Counted from the stretch's first letter, positions 54,314 to 63,072 are shown. The stretch is 64,000 nt of DNA from Burkholderia sp. MS389 (GCF_016899425.1 NZ_CP045994.1:372001-436000); one strand, 5' to 3'. Numbers and translations are program-made. Notes: a model not told the origin generated them from the letters alone.

Positions 54314-55090
54314 TCAGAGCGTCAGGCCGCCGTCGACGTGGATGACCTGGCCGGTGATCTGCCGCGCCGCATCCGACAGCAGGAACGCGATCAGCGCGGC
54401 GACGTCGTCGGGTTCGGCGATGCGGCCGAGCGGCGTCGCCTGTTCGGCCTGCGCCCACGCGGCGGCGTTGCCGGCGCTCGGCCCGTGGTCCTTGCGCGTG
54501 AAGCCCGGTGCGACCGCGTTGACGGTGATGCCGGGCGCGGCGAATTCGGCGGCTGCGCTACGCACCAGCGATTCCAGCGCGGCCTTCGCGGCGGCGGTCG
54601 CCGCGAACGGCGCATCGGCGCGGTAGCGGTGTGCGACGAACGAACTGACCGCGACGATCCGCGGGGCGGCCGACGCTTCGAGCAGCGGCCGCGCGCGGCC
54701 CGCGAGCGCGGAGAACGCACCAGGCATCACCGCGAACGCGGACGCGAGCGCATCCGCGGACAGATCGGAAAAGGATTGCCGCGCGGCGAAGCCGGCGTTT
54801 GCGACGAGCTGGTCGAGCCGGCCGAAGCGGGTGGCGACGGCATCGACGAGCGTCGCGGCAATACCCGGCTCGCCGAGATCGCCGGTCAGCGTCAGGCATT
54901 CCGCGCCGGCCGCCGTGCACGCTTGTGCGACGTCGGCGAGCCGTGCGCGTGCCGCATCGTCCGCGCCGCGCGCATGCAGCGCCAGCGCGACGCCGGGTGC
55001 CGCGAGCCGCCGCGCGAGCGCCGCGCCGATCCCCGCACCTGCGCCGGTGATCAGCGCAATCCGCACGAGGTGCGCGGCGCGTGGGCTCAC
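54314..55090 (-). CDS. SDR-family oxidoreductase, canonical YxxxK absent (GTG start)
   Basis: Short-chain dehydrogenase/reductase fold, 258 residues if started at the GTG (55090) overlapping the ABC gene stop; a GTG 24 bases on is also possible. The NAD(P) motif TGAGAGIG is near residue 16, the NAG motif is VANAGFAARQS, and VSSFVAHRYRADAP carries the catalytic Ser. Where YxxxK should follow, the sequence reads PFAATAAAKAALE, with Phe in place of Tyr and six residues before Lys. C-terminal ITGQVIHVDGG is typical. Function unknown; it is coupled to the ABC gene. Confidence 0.82.
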   Translation of the reverse strand: MSPRAAHLVRIALITGAGAGIGAALARRLAAPGVALALHARGADDAARARLADVAQACTAAGAECLTLTGDLGEPGIAATLVDAVATRFGRLDQLVANAGFAARQSFSDLSADALASAFAVMPGAFSALAGRARPLLEASAAPRIVAVSSFVAHRYRADAPFAATAAAKAALESLVRSAAAEFAAPGITVNAVAPGFTRKDHGPSAGNAAAWAQAEQATPLGRIAEPDDVAALIAFLLSDAARQITGQVIHVDGGLTL

Positions 55091-56856
55091 GCAGCGACCT
55101 TGTCGTCGTCGTTCACGCGCTCGACGTTGATCGTGCCGATATGGAACGCGGCCAGCGATTCGCGGTGCGCGATGCTGACGATCGCGGCCTTCGGCAGCCG
55201 TTCGGCGAACAGGTGATAGAGGCGCGCTTCGTTGTCGGCATCGAGCGCGCTGGTCGCTTCGTCGAGGAACAGGAAGTCGGGCTTGTGCAGCAGCACGCGC
55301 GCGCCGGCCAGGCGCTGCTGTTCGCCCGGCGACAGCACGCGGGTCCAGTGCGCGGTTTCGTCGAGGCGCTCGACGTAATCCCCGAGGCGGCACGCGCGCA
55401 GCGCATCGCGGCACGCTTCGTCGCTGAACGCGTCGGGCGTCGCCGGATAGGTGAGCGCGGCCTTCAGCGTGCCGATCGGCAAGTAGCTGGTTTGCGGCAC
55501 GAACATCATCCGCGCGCCGACCGGCGCGTCGATCGCGCCGTCGCCGAACGGCCACAGGCCCGCGAGCGCGCGCATGAACGTGCTCTTGCCGGAACCCGAC
55601 TTGCCGATCACGAGCCAGCGCGAACCGGGCTCGATCGTGACGTCGCCGATGTTCGCCAGCGCGTTGCCGTTCGGCAGCGCGAGCTTCAGCGACGACGTGG
55701 ACAGTTTCGCTGCGTCGACGTAATGCAGGTTGATGCCGCCGTGCTCGGTCGCGGGCGACAGACTTTCCTTCAGGTGCGACGTGCCCATCACGCGCTTGAA
55801 TTCGCGCAGACGGTTGACGGTGGCGCGCCATTCGACGAGGGTCGAGTAGCTGTTGATGAACCACGAGAACGAATCGCTGACGGTGCCGAACGCGGACGAG
55901 ATCTGCATCAGCACGCCGAACGAGAACGCACCGGCAAAGTAGCGCGGCGCGGCCACGACGAGCGGGAAGATGATCGCGATCTGTCCGTAGAAGCTCAGCA
56001 CGAACGTGAGCCGCTTCGTGTACTTCATCACGCGCCACCAGTTGTCGCGGATGCGCATGAAGAGGGTCTGCGCGTTGCCGGTCTCGGTCTTCTCGCCGTC
56101 GTAGAACGCGATCTGCTCGGCGTTCTCGCGCACGCGGATCAGCCCGAAGCGGAAATCGGCCTCGACGCGCTGCTGCTGGTAGTTGATCGACACGAGCGGA
56201 TGGCCGACCTTCTGGATGATCAGCGAGCCGACCACCGCGTACAGCGCGGCCGCCCACACCATGTAGCCGGGAATCGCGATCGGCGTCGCGCCGAGCGTGA
56301 ACGTCAGCGCGCCGGCGAGCGACCACAGGATCGTGATGAACGACACGAGCGTGACGACCGTCGACAGCAGGTCGAGCGACAGCGCGAGCGTCGTGGTCGC
56401 GAACGACTGGAGGTCGTCGGTGATCCGCTGGTCGGGGTTGTCCGCGAGGCGGTCACGCTCGATCCGGTAGAACGCGCGGTCGCCGAGCCACTGGCCGAGG
56501 AAGCGGTCGGTGAGCCACTGGCGCCAGCGGAAGCCGAGCATCTGCCGCAGGTAGCGGCCGTACACGGCGAGGATGATGAATGCGAACGCGAGCGCGGAGA
56601 ACTGCATCAGCAGGTTCGGGAAGTCGTGGACGTCCTTCGACTGCAGCGCGTTGTAGAACTGCGCGTTCCATTTGTTCAGCCGGACGTTGATCCAGACCAC
56701 GCAGAGGTTGATCGCGATGATCGTGACCAGCAGGCCCCACGCGATTTTCCATTCGGACGATACCCAGTAGGGCTTGATGAGGCTCCATGCGGATACCGGG
56801 CGCTCGTCCTGCGGCGCGTCGGAGGCGGAGCGGACGGGATCGATCGATTGGGTCAT
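55087..56856 (-). CDS. ABC transporter, fused permease and ATPase (SbmA/BacA-YddA type)
   Basis: 589 residues from ATG 56856 (MTQSIDPV) with AGGAAG upstream. The N-terminal half has about six membrane segments of the SbmA/BacA-like fold (WKIAWGLLVTIIAINLCVVW; GFRWRQWLTDRFLGQWLGDR). The C-terminal half is an ATPase with Walker A GKSGSGKST, signature LSPGEQQRLAGARVLL, Walker B FLFLDEATSALD and switch His IAHRE. Related proteins carry peptides or cobalamin-like compounds; the substrate here is not known. The stop overlaps the SDR start. The 43-codon frame upstream to 56985 is discarded. Confidence 0.85.
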   Translation of the reverse strand: MTQSIDPVRSASDAPQDERPVSAWSLIKPYWVSSEWKIAWGLLVTIIAINLCVVWINVRLNKWNAQFYNALQSKDVHDFPNLLMQFSALAFAFIILAVYGRYLRQMLGFRWRQWLTDRFLGQWLGDRAFYRIERDRLADNPDQRITDDLQSFATTTLALSLDLLSTVVTLVSFITILWSLAGALTFTLGATPIAIPGYMVWAAALYAVVGSLIIQKVGHPLVSINYQQQRVEADFRFGLIRVRENAEQIAFYDGEKTETGNAQTLFMRIRDNWWRVMKYTKRLTFVLSFYGQIAIIFPLVVAAPRYFAGAFSFGVLMQISSAFGTVSDSFSWFINSYSTLVEWRATVNRLREFKRVMGTSHLKESLSPATEHGGINLHYVDAAKLSTSSLKLALPNGNALANIGDVTIEPGSRWLVIGKSGSGKSTFMRALAGLWPFGDGAIDAPVGARMMFVPQTSYLPIGTLKAALTYPATPDAFSDEACRDALRACRLGDYVERLDETAHWTRVLSPGEQQRLAGARVLLHKPDFLFLDEATSALDADNEARLYHLFAERLPKAAIVSIAHRESLAAFHIGTINVERVNDDDKVAA

Positions 56857-57091
56857 GTGCTTCCTGATGATGAGCCGGCGCGCGGGCCGGGCGAAACCGG
56901 GCGCGCGCCGCGATACGGCATGCCGGGGCGCGGCGCCGACTGACGGCGGGCGTCCGGATGGTCGCCCGTGCGTCTTAAACGGCACTTAAAAACCGGCGGT
57001 GACGCGGCAACCGGCCGCTCGCGCGGCCGGCCTGCGGGCATTGTGCCAGAGCGGCGCGACACGCCGGCGAAATTGCCGCAAGGGGGACAGT

Positions 57092-57121
57092 TTGCGGCGC
57101 TTTCCGCTTTTATGGTCTAAT
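57092..57121 (+). promoter_or_regulatory. Candidate promoter of the thi operon
   Basis: TTGCGG (57092-57097), 18 bases, TCTAAT (57116-57121). A start near 57128 would place the riboswitch at the very 5' end of the RNA. The rest of the 275 bases between this aptamer and the divergent ABC gene (56857-57131) is GC-rich with no gene seen. Confidence 0.5.
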
Positions 57122-57131
57122 GGCCGACGAC

Positions 57132-57238
57132 GAAACAGGGGTGCTTCGTGGCGCGGCCGGCGGATGTTCCGGGCAGCGCGGCGAGGCTGAGAAAGACCCT
57201 TCGCACCCGATCCGGGTAATACCGGCGAGGGAAGTTTC
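57132..57238 (+). promoter_or_regulatory. TPP riboswitch (THI element)
   Basis: All core elements are present in order: P1 GAAAC/GTTTC (57132-57136 with 57234-57238), GGGGTGC (57138-57144), a P3 arm of about 40 bases, GGCTGAGAAAGACCCTT, then CGATCCGGGTAATACCGG and CGAGGGAA. TPP binding lowers expression of the thiamin genes downstream. Confidence 0.95.
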
Positions 57239-57331
57239 TGATCCCGCCGGGCCGCGCTGGCCGCCATCCCACATGATCAGCGCCCGAGTCCCGCCCGGCC
57301 GGCCTTTGCTGCCGGTTTCGTCCTTTTGGGT

Positions 57332-57356
57332 ACGCGCATTGCGCGTTACGGAAGGA
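57332..57356 (+). promoter_or_regulatory. Hairpin and ribosome site in the riboswitch expression platform
   Basis: ACGCGC-ATT-GCGCGT (57332-57346) is a perfect 6-bp hairpin right before GGAAGGA (57350-57356), the ribosome site of the leader ORF. The riboswitch may act here on translation; a poor T-tract makes termination less likely. No other structure is obvious between 57239 and 57331 apart from CCGGC/GCCGG near 57297-57314. Confidence 0.4.
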
Positions 57357-57479
57357 ATGATGGCCGCACAATCTTCAGTCTTTTGCAGGGTCCCCGGCCC
57401 GATATCGCATGCGTTCGCATGCAACGGCGCGCGCGCGTCGGCGTTCGTCGCGCGTGACCGCGCGGAGGGCGCGCGATGA
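57357..57479 (+). CDS. Leader ORF overlapping thiO
   Basis: 40 codons from ATG 57357 (MMAAQSSVFCRVPGP) to a TGA that overlaps the thiO ATG as ATGA. GGAAGGA (57350-57356) before it is a better ribosome site than anything directly before thiO except GGAGG at 57465-57469 inside this ORF. The peptide is not recognised and ends in an Arg/Ala-rich part. It may be a leader that couples riboswitch-controlled ribosome entry to thiO. Confidence 0.4.
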   Translation: MMAAQSSVFCRVPGPISHAFACNGARASAFVARDRAEGAR

Positions 57480-58612
57480 ACGTCCGCGATGCACGGCCCG
57501 ATTTCGCGGTGCTCGGCGGTGGTCTCGTCGGCCGCCTGATCGCGTGGCGCCTCGCCGGCGACGGGCACCGCGTCGCGCTTTACGAGCGCGGCGGCCCCGA
57601 CGGCGAGCAGTCGGCCGCGTGGATCGCGGCCGCGATGCTCGCGCCGCTCGCGGAAGCCGCCAGCGCGGAGCTGCTGATCACCGAGCTCGGCGCCGCGTCG
57701 CTCGCGCGCTGGCCGCAGTGGCTCGCGGAACTGCCCGAACCCGTCTTCTTCCAGCAGCACGGCACGCTCGTCGTCTGGCATCACGCGGACCGCGCGGAGG
57801 CGCCGTTGTTCGAGCGGCGCGTGCGCGCGAATGCGCCGGCCGACTTGTTCGACGGCGGCTTCGTGACGCTGGCCGGTGCGCAGGTCGACGCGGCCGAACC
57901 CGCGCTCGCGGGCCGCTTCGCGCGCGGGCTGCTGCTGCCGCGCGAAGGCCAGCTCGACAATCGCCAGGCGCTGCGCGCGCTCGCGGCGGGCCTCGCCGAA
58001 CGCGGCGTCGCGCTGCACTGGCACACGCCGGTCGACGACGCGAACCTGCCCGCCGCGCATTTCACGATCGATTGCCGCGGGCTCGGCGCGAAACCCGCGC
58101 TGCCTGCGCTGCGCGGCATCCGCGGCGAAGTCGCGCGCGTGCACGCGCCCGGCATCGGGCTCACCCGGCCCGTGCGGCTGCTGCATCCGCGCTACCCGCT
58201 GTACGTCGCGCCGAAGCAGGACGATCTCTATGTGATCGGCGCGACCGAGGTGGAGGGCGAGGACATGTCGCCCGTCAGCGTGCGCTCCGCGCTCGAACTG
58301 CTGAGCGCGGCGTTTTCCGTGCATCCGGCGTTCGGCGAGGCGCGCATCCTCGAACTCAACGCGCAGTGCCGGCCGACGCTGCCCGATCATCGCCCGGCGG
58401 TGATCTGGGACGGCGCGTCGACGCTCGCCGTCAACGGCCTGTACCGGCACGGCTTCATGATCGCGCCGGAAGTCGCGCACGCGGCCGTCGCGTTCGCGCA
58501 GGCCGCGCTCGGCGGCGCGCTCGGCAATCCCGACGCGTTCGCCGCGTGGCGCGACGCCGCGCGCTGGCCGACGCTGCTTCATCACCGCAACGACGCGCGC
58601 CAGCCGGCCTGA
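57476..58612 (+). CDS. thiO: FAD-dependent glycine oxidase ThiO
   Basis: ThiO oxidises glycine to the imine (dehydroglycine) used to build the thiazole of thiamin. 378 residues. The FAD motif FAVLGGGLVGRLIAWRLAG is at the N-terminus. AAWIAAAMLAPLAEA and the C-terminal NGLYRHGFMIAPEVAHAAV are family features. It is the first enzyme gene behind the TPP riboswitch and is followed by thiS, thiG and thiE, which use its product. Confidence 0.92.
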   Translation: MNVRDARPDFAVLGGGLVGRLIAWRLAGDGHRVALYERGGPDGEQSAAWIAAAMLAPLAEAASAELLITELGAASLARWPQWLAELPEPVFFQQHGTLVVWHHADRAEAPLFERRVRANAPADLFDGGFVTLAGAQVDAAEPALAGRFARGLLLPREGQLDNRQALRALAAGLAERGVALHWHTPVDDANLPAAHFTIDCRGLGAKPALPALRGIRGEVARVHAPGIGLTRPVRLLHPRYPLYVAPKQDDLYVIGATEVEGEDMSPVSVRSALELLSAAFSVHPAFGEARILELNAQCRPTLPDHRPAVIWDGASTLAVNGLYRHGFMIAPEVAHAAVAFAQAALGGALGNPDAFAAWRDAARWPTLLHHRNDARQPA

Positions 58613-58644
58613 CGCGCGCCGCCGACCGAATCCGACCGAGCCTC

Positions 58645-58842
58645 ATGGATATCCAGATCAATCAACAGACCCTGACGTTGCCCGACGGCGCGACCGTGGC
58701 CGACGCGCTGGCCGCGTACGGCGCGCGTCCGCCGTACGCGGTGGCGTTGAACGGCAACTTCGTCGCGCGCACGCAGCATGCGGCGCGCGCGCTCGCGGCG
58801 GGCGACAAGCTCGACGTCGTGCACCCCGTTGCGGGCGGCTGA
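58645..58842 (+). CDS. thiS: Sulfur carrier protein ThiS
   Basis: Ubiquitin-like sulfur carrier that is adenylated and thiocarboxylated at its C-terminus and gives sulfur to ThiG. 65 residues from ATG 58645 (MDIQINQQTLTLPDG), ending in the required Gly-Gly (HPVAGG). Lies 32 bases after thiO and 38 before thiG. Confidence 0.94.
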   Translation: MDIQINQQTLTLPDGATVADALAAYGARPPYAVALNGNFVARTQHAARALAAGDKLDVVHPVAGG

Positions 58843-58880
58843 GCGCCGCCGGTCCGTCCCCGCTCTTCCAGGAAAACGAC

Positions 58881-59696
58881 ATGACGTCCCACCCCTCCGC
58901 CGATGCGCTGACGCTGTACGGCGAAACTTTCGCAAGCCGCGTGCTGCTCGGCACGTCGCGCTATCCGTCGCTGCAGTCGCTGTCCGATTCGATCGCCGCG
59001 TCGCGTCCCGGGATGGTGACGGTCGCGCTGCGCCGCCAGATGACGGGCGGCACCGCCGAAGCCGGCTTCTTCGACCTGCTCAAGCGCCACGCGGTGCCGC
59101 TGCTGCCGAATACGGCCGGCTGTCAGACCGTCGCCGAAGCGGTGACGACCGCGCACATGGCGCGCGAGGTATTCGATACCGACTGGATCAAGCTCGAACT
59201 GATCGGCGACGACTACACGCTGCAGCCCGACCCGGTCGGGTTGATCGAGGCCGCCGCGCAACTGGTCAAGGACGGCTTCAAGGTGCTGCCGTACTGCACC
59301 GAGGATCTCGTGATCGGCCGGCGCCTGCTCGACGTCGGCTGCGAGGCGCTGATGCCGTGGGGCGCGCCGATCGGCACCGGCAAGGGCGTCGTGAATCCGT
59401 ACGGGCTGCGCGTGCTGCGCGAACGGCTGCCGGACGTGCCGCTGATCGTCGACGCCGGGCTCGGCGTGCCGTCGCACGCGTGCCAGGTGATGGAATGGGG
59501 CTTCGACGGCGTGCTGCTGAACACGGCCGTGTCGCAGGCCACGCATCCGGAGATCATGGCGCGCGCGTTCGCGCAGGGCGTCGAGGCCGGCCGCGCCGCG
59601 TATCTCGCCGGCCCGATGGATGCGCGCGACACCGCGCACGCGAGCACGCCGGTCGTCGGGATGCCGTTCTGGCACCAGGATGGGGGCGGCGCATGA
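58881..59696 (+). CDS. thiG: Thiazole synthase ThiG
   Basis: ThiG makes the thiazole phosphate from deoxyxylulose 5-phosphate, dehydroglycine and ThiS-thiocarboxylate. 271 residues, a TIM barrel. The Schiff-base lysine is in DWIKLELIGDD (about residue 105). PNTAGCQTVAEAV, LMPWGAPIGTGKG and VDAGLGVPSHACQVME are family signatures. CAGGAAAACG precedes the ATG. The stop overlaps the thiE start by ATGA. Confidence 0.96.
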   Translation: MTSHPSADALTLYGETFASRVLLGTSRYPSLQSLSDSIAASRPGMVTVALRRQMTGGTAEAGFFDLLKRHAVPLLPNTAGCQTVAEAVTTAHMAREVFDTDWIKLELIGDDYTLQPDPVGLIEAAAQLVKDGFKVLPYCTEDLVIGRRLLDVGCEALMPWGAPIGTGKGVVNPYGLRVLRERLPDVPLIVDAGLGVPSHACQVMEWGFDGVLLNTAVSQATHPEIMARAFAQGVEAGRAAYLAGPMDARDTAHASTPVVGMPFWHQDGGGA

Positions 59697-60817
59697 GCGC
59701 GCGTTTCGCCGATGCGTTCTGGCCGCCGGCCGACGAGCTGGCCGAAGCGGCCGAGCGGATTCGCGCGCGGCTCGGCGACTGGCCGGACGGCGCGGCGCCG
59801 TGGCGGCTCTGCGTGGCGGCGCCTGACGTGCCCGCCGACGGCGACGTGCTGATCGTGTCGGCCGGCGATCGTGCCGCGCAGGCGCGCGCGTCGGCCGTGT
59901 CGCGGCCTGCGTCGCCGGACGCGGTGGCGATCGAATTCGACGAGCAGGGCGCCGTGCTGCATGCGGCCGGCGTGCGCTACGCGCTCGACGCCGCGCATCC
60001 GCTCGCGGACGACTGGATCGCGGCGCTCGCCGCTTTCCTCGATTGCGGCTTCGCGCCGGTCGACGCGCTGGTGCTCGCGCTGGCGTGGCGCGACGGCGAC
60101 GAGACGGGCGCCGCCGATGCATGGCCGGTCGATGCCGCGCAATTCCCGCGCGTCGCCGGGCTGCCGCCTGCGCCGGAACCGGCATTTGCGCCGTGTCCCG
60201 CGCGGCTCGGCCTCTATCCGGTCGTGCCGAGCGCCGAATGGGTCGAGCGCGTGCTCGACGGCGGCGCGCGAACCGTGCAACTGCGCGTGAAGGACGCGAC
60301 GCCGGACGCGCTACGCCGGGAAATCGCGCGCGCGGTCGCGGCCGGGCGCCGCTATCCCGATGCGCGCGTGTTCATCAACGATCACTGGCAAATCGCTGCA
60401 GAAGAAGGCGCATACGGCGTGCATCTCGGCCAGGAGGACCTCGAAACGGCCGATCTGGCAGCGATCGCGCGCGCGGGCCTGCGGCTCGGACTGTCGAGCC
60501 ACGGTTATTACGAGGTGTTGCGGGCGCTGCACGAGCGGCCGAGCTATCTCGCGCTCGGCCCCGTGTACGCGACCGCCACCAAGGCCGTCGCCGCGCCGCC
60601 GCAGGGCCTCGCCCGGATTGCCCGCTACGCGCGCTTCGCCGGCGCGAGCGCGCCGCTCGTTGCGATCGGCGGGGTCGGGCTCGACACGCTGCCGGCCGTG
60701 CTGGCGACGGGCGTCGGCAGCGTCGCGGTGGTCAGCGCGGTCACGGGCGCGGACGACTATCGGACGGCGCTTGTTGCGCTGCAGCAGTGCTTTGCCCGAC
60801 AATTTGACAATCATTGA
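59693..60817 (+). CDS. thiE: Thiamin phosphate synthase ThiE with N-terminal extension
   Basis: ThiE joins HMP-pyrophosphate and thiazole phosphate to thiamin phosphate. 374 residues from ATG 59693. The ThiE barrel occupies about residues 165-374: TVQLRVKDATPDALRR, VFINDHWQIAAEEGAYGVHL, GLSSHGYYEV, YLALGPVYATATK and VAIGGVG. Most ThiE proteins are about 210 residues. The first ~160 residues here form an extra Ala/Asp-rich domain that I cannot assign; a degenerate kinase-like domain is one guess. Overlaps thiG by ATGA. Confidence 0.92.
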   Translation: MSARFADAFWPPADELAEAAERIRARLGDWPDGAAPWRLCVAAPDVPADGDVLIVSAGDRAAQARASAVSRPASPDAVAIEFDEQGAVLHAAGVRYALDAAHPLADDWIAALAAFLDCGFAPVDALVLALAWRDGDETGAADAWPVDAAQFPRVAGLPPAPEPAFAPCPARLGLYPVVPSAEWVERVLDGGARTVQLRVKDATPDALRREIARAVAAGRRYPDARVFINDHWQIAAEEGAYGVHLGQEDLETADLAAIARAGLRLGLSSHGYYEVLRALHERPSYLALGPVYATATKAVAAPPQGLARIARYARFAGASAPLVAIGGVGLDTLPAVLATGVGSVAVVSAVTGADDYRTALVALQQCFARQFDNH

Positions 60818-60863
60818 CCGCAGGGCCCGGAACGGCGTCACGACATCATTCCAATGCAGGCCC

Positions 60864-60869
60864 TATAAT
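60864..60869 (+). promoter_or_regulatory. -10 box before mlaF
   Basis: A perfect TATAAT in the 84-base gap after thiE. No convincing -35 is seen at the right distance, so the promoter call is weak. Confidence 0.35.
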
Positions 60870-60901
60870 TCGGCGTTCTGCGTAAAAGGACTGTCAGCTC
60901 C

Positions 60902-61723
60902 GTGAGCCCCACTCCTACCGAGACCCTGCTGGAACTTCGCGACGTCGACTTCGGCTACGGCGACCGCCTCGTCCTGTCCAACCTGAACCTGCGCTTCGGG
61001 CGCGGGCAGGTCGTCGCGGTCATGGGCGGCTCGGGTTGCGGCAAGACCACCGTGCTGCGCCTGATCGGCGGCCTCGTGCGCGCGAACCGCGGCCAGGTGC
61101 TGTTCGACGGCGCCGACGTCGGCGCGCAAACGCGCGACGGCCTGTATGCGCTGCGCCGCAAGATGGGCATGCTGTTCCAGTTCGGCGCGTTGTTCACCGA
61201 CATGTCGGTGTTCGAGAACGTCGCGTTCGCGCTGCGCGAGCATACCGACCTGCCCGAAGACCTGATCCGCGATCTGGTGCTGATGAAGCTGAACGCGGTC
61301 GGGCTGCGTGGTGCGCGCGACCTGATGCCGTCCGAGGTGTCGGGCGGGATGGCGCGCCGCATCGCGCTGGCGCGCGCGATCGCGCTCGATCCGCAGCTCA
61401 TCATGTACGACGAGCCGTTCGCGGGCCTCGATCCGATTTCGCTCGGCATCACCGCGAACCTGATCCGCACGCTGAACGAGGCGCTCGGCGCGACGTCGAT
61501 CCTCGTCACGCACGACGTGCCGGAATCGTTCGCGATCGCCGACTACGTGTATTTTCTGGCCAACGGCGGCGTGCTTGCGCAGGGCACGCCAGACGAGCTG
61601 CGCGCGTCGACCGATCCGAGCGTGCGGCAATTCATCGACGGCGCGCCGGACGGCCCGTTCAAATTTCATTACACGAGCCCGCCGCTAGCAGCGGATTTCG
61701 GCCTCGGCGGAGGGCGCGCATGA
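60902..61723 (+). CDS. mlaF: Phospholipid ABC transporter ATPase MlaF (GTG start)
   Basis: ATPase of the Mla system, which moves phospholipids between the membranes to keep outer-membrane asymmetry. 273 residues from GTG 60902. Walker A GGSGCGKTT (about residues 42-50), signature VSGGMARRIALARAIA, Walker B LIMYDEPFAGLDP and switch His VTHDVPESF. The stop overlaps mlaE by ATGA. Confidence 0.93.
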   Translation: MSPTPTETLLELRDVDFGYGDRLVLSNLNLRFGRGQVVAVMGGSGCGKTTVLRLIGGLVRANRGQVLFDGADVGAQTRDGLYALRRKMGMLFQFGALFTDMSVFENVAFALREHTDLPEDLIRDLVLMKLNAVGLRGARDLMPSEVSGGMARRIALARAIALDPQLIMYDEPFAGLDPISLGITANLIRTLNEALGATSILVTHDVPESFAIADYVYFLANGGVLAQGTPDELRASTDPSVRQFIDGAPDGPFKFHYTSPPLAADFGLGGGRA

Positions 61724-62487
61724 TCAGCGCGATCGGACGTTACGTCATCGGCGGCCTCGAGCGGGCGGGCTACGGCACGCGCCTGTTCGTGCGCCTCGTG
61801 CTGGAATTCTTCCCGCTGCTGCGCCGGCCGCGGCTGGTCACGAAGCAGATCCATTTCCTCGGCAACTATTCGTTCGTGATCATTGCCGTGTCGGGGCTGT
61901 TCGTCGGCTTCGTGCTCGGCCTGCAGGGGTATTACACGCTGAACCGCTATGGTTCCGAGCAGGCGCTCGGCCTGCTGGTCGCGCTGTCGCTCGTGCGCGA
62001 GCTCGGCCCCGTCGTCACCGCGCTGTTGTTCGCGGGCCGCGCGGGCACGTCGCTGACGGCCGAGATCGGCCTGATGAAGGCCGGCGAGCAACTCACCGCG
62101 CTCGAGATGATGGCGGTCGACCCGATCAAGAACGTGATTGCGCCGCGCATGTGGGCGGGCATCATCGCGATGCCGCTGCTGGCCGCGATCTTCAACGCGG
62201 TCGGCGTGCTCGGCGGTTACTTCGTCGGCGTCGTGCTGATCGGCGTCGATCCGGGCGCGTTCTGGTCGCAGATGCAGGGCGGGGTCCAGGTCTGGGCCGA
62301 CGTCGGCAACGGCGTGATCAAGAGCATCGTGTTCGGGTTCGCCGTGACCTTCATTGCACTGTTTCAAGGGTATGAAGCGAAGCCCACGCCCGAAGGCGTG
62401 TCGCGCGCGACCACCAAGACGGTCGTGTTCGCGTCGCTCGCCGTACTCGGCCTCGATTTCCTGCTGACCGCGCTGATGTTCAGCTAA
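61720..62487 (+). CDS. mlaE: Phospholipid ABC transporter permease MlaE
   Basis: Inner-membrane permease of the Mla complex. 255 residues from ATG 61720 (MISAIGRYVIGG), five to six membrane segments. The MlaE-family signature LVRELGPVVTALLFAGRAG and the coupling stretch AEIGLMKAGEQLTALEMMAV are clear. Coupled to mlaF by overlap. mlaD follows after 24 bases. Confidence 0.94.
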   Translation: MISAIGRYVIGGLERAGYGTRLFVRLVLEFFPLLRRPRLVTKQIHFLGNYSFVIIAVSGLFVGFVLGLQGYYTLNRYGSEQALGLLVALSLVRELGPVVTALLFAGRAGTSLTAEIGLMKAGEQLTALEMMAVDPIKNVIAPRMWAGIIAMPLLAAIFNAVGVLGGYFVGVVLIGVDPGAFWSQMQGGVQVWADVGNGVIKSIVFGFAVTFIALFQGYEAKPTPEGVSRATTKTVVFASLAVLGLDFLLTALMFS

Positions 62488-62511
62488 GCCTCAGCCAAGC
62501 CAAATTTTGGG

Positions 62512-63072
62512 ATGACGATGAAAAAGACTGCTCTCGACTTCTGGGTCGGCCTGTTCGTGGTGGTGGGCTTCCTTGCGGTGCTGTTCCTGGCGCTGAAGGT
62601 CGGCAACATGAGCTCGCTGTCGTTTCAGCCGACCTACTCGGTGAGGATGAAATTCGACAACATCGGCGGGCTGAAGCCGCGCGCGGCCGTGAAGAGCGCG
62701 GGCGTCGTGGTCGGCCGCGTGAAGTCGATCGGCTTCGACACGAACACGTACCAGGCGCTCGTCACGATCGACGTCGACGGCCAGTACCCGTTCCCGAAGG
62801 ATTCGTCGGCGAAGATCCTGACGTCGGGCCTGCTCGGCGAGCAATATATCGGCCTCGAGCCGGGCGGCGACACCGAAATGCTGAAGGCGGGCGATACGAT
62901 CACGATGACGCAATCGGCGATCGTGCTCGAGAACCTGATCGGCCAGTTCCTGTACAGCAAGGCCGCCGATGCGGGCGGTGCGAAGCCGGCATCGGGCGCG
63001 CCCGCCGCACCCGCCGCGCCCGCACCAGTGGCGGTGCCGGCATCGGCGGTGTCCGGTTCGGCCGGCCAATAA
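62512..63072 (+). CDS. mlaD: Phospholipid-binding MCE protein MlaD
   Basis: MlaD is anchored to the inner membrane and forms a hexameric MCE ring on MlaFE. 186 residues from ATG 62512; ATG 62518 (MKKTALDFWVG) is equally plausible and has GGG six bases before it. The N-terminal membrane segment WVGLFVVVGFLAVLFLALKV is followed by the MCE domain (about residues 40-118) with GLKPRAAVKSAGVVVGRV and LGEQYIGLEPGG. The C-terminal 40 residues are Ala/Pro-rich, longer than in E. coli. Confidence 0.93.
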   Translation: MTMKKTALDFWVGLFVVVGFLAVLFLALKVGNMSSLSFQPTYSVRMKFDNIGGLKPRAAVKSAGVVVGRVKSIGFDTNTYQALVTIDVDGQYPFPKDSSAKILTSGLLGEQYIGLEPGGDTEMLKAGDTITMTQSAIVLENLIGQFLYSKAADAGGAKPASGAPAAPAAPAPVAVPASAVSGSAGQ

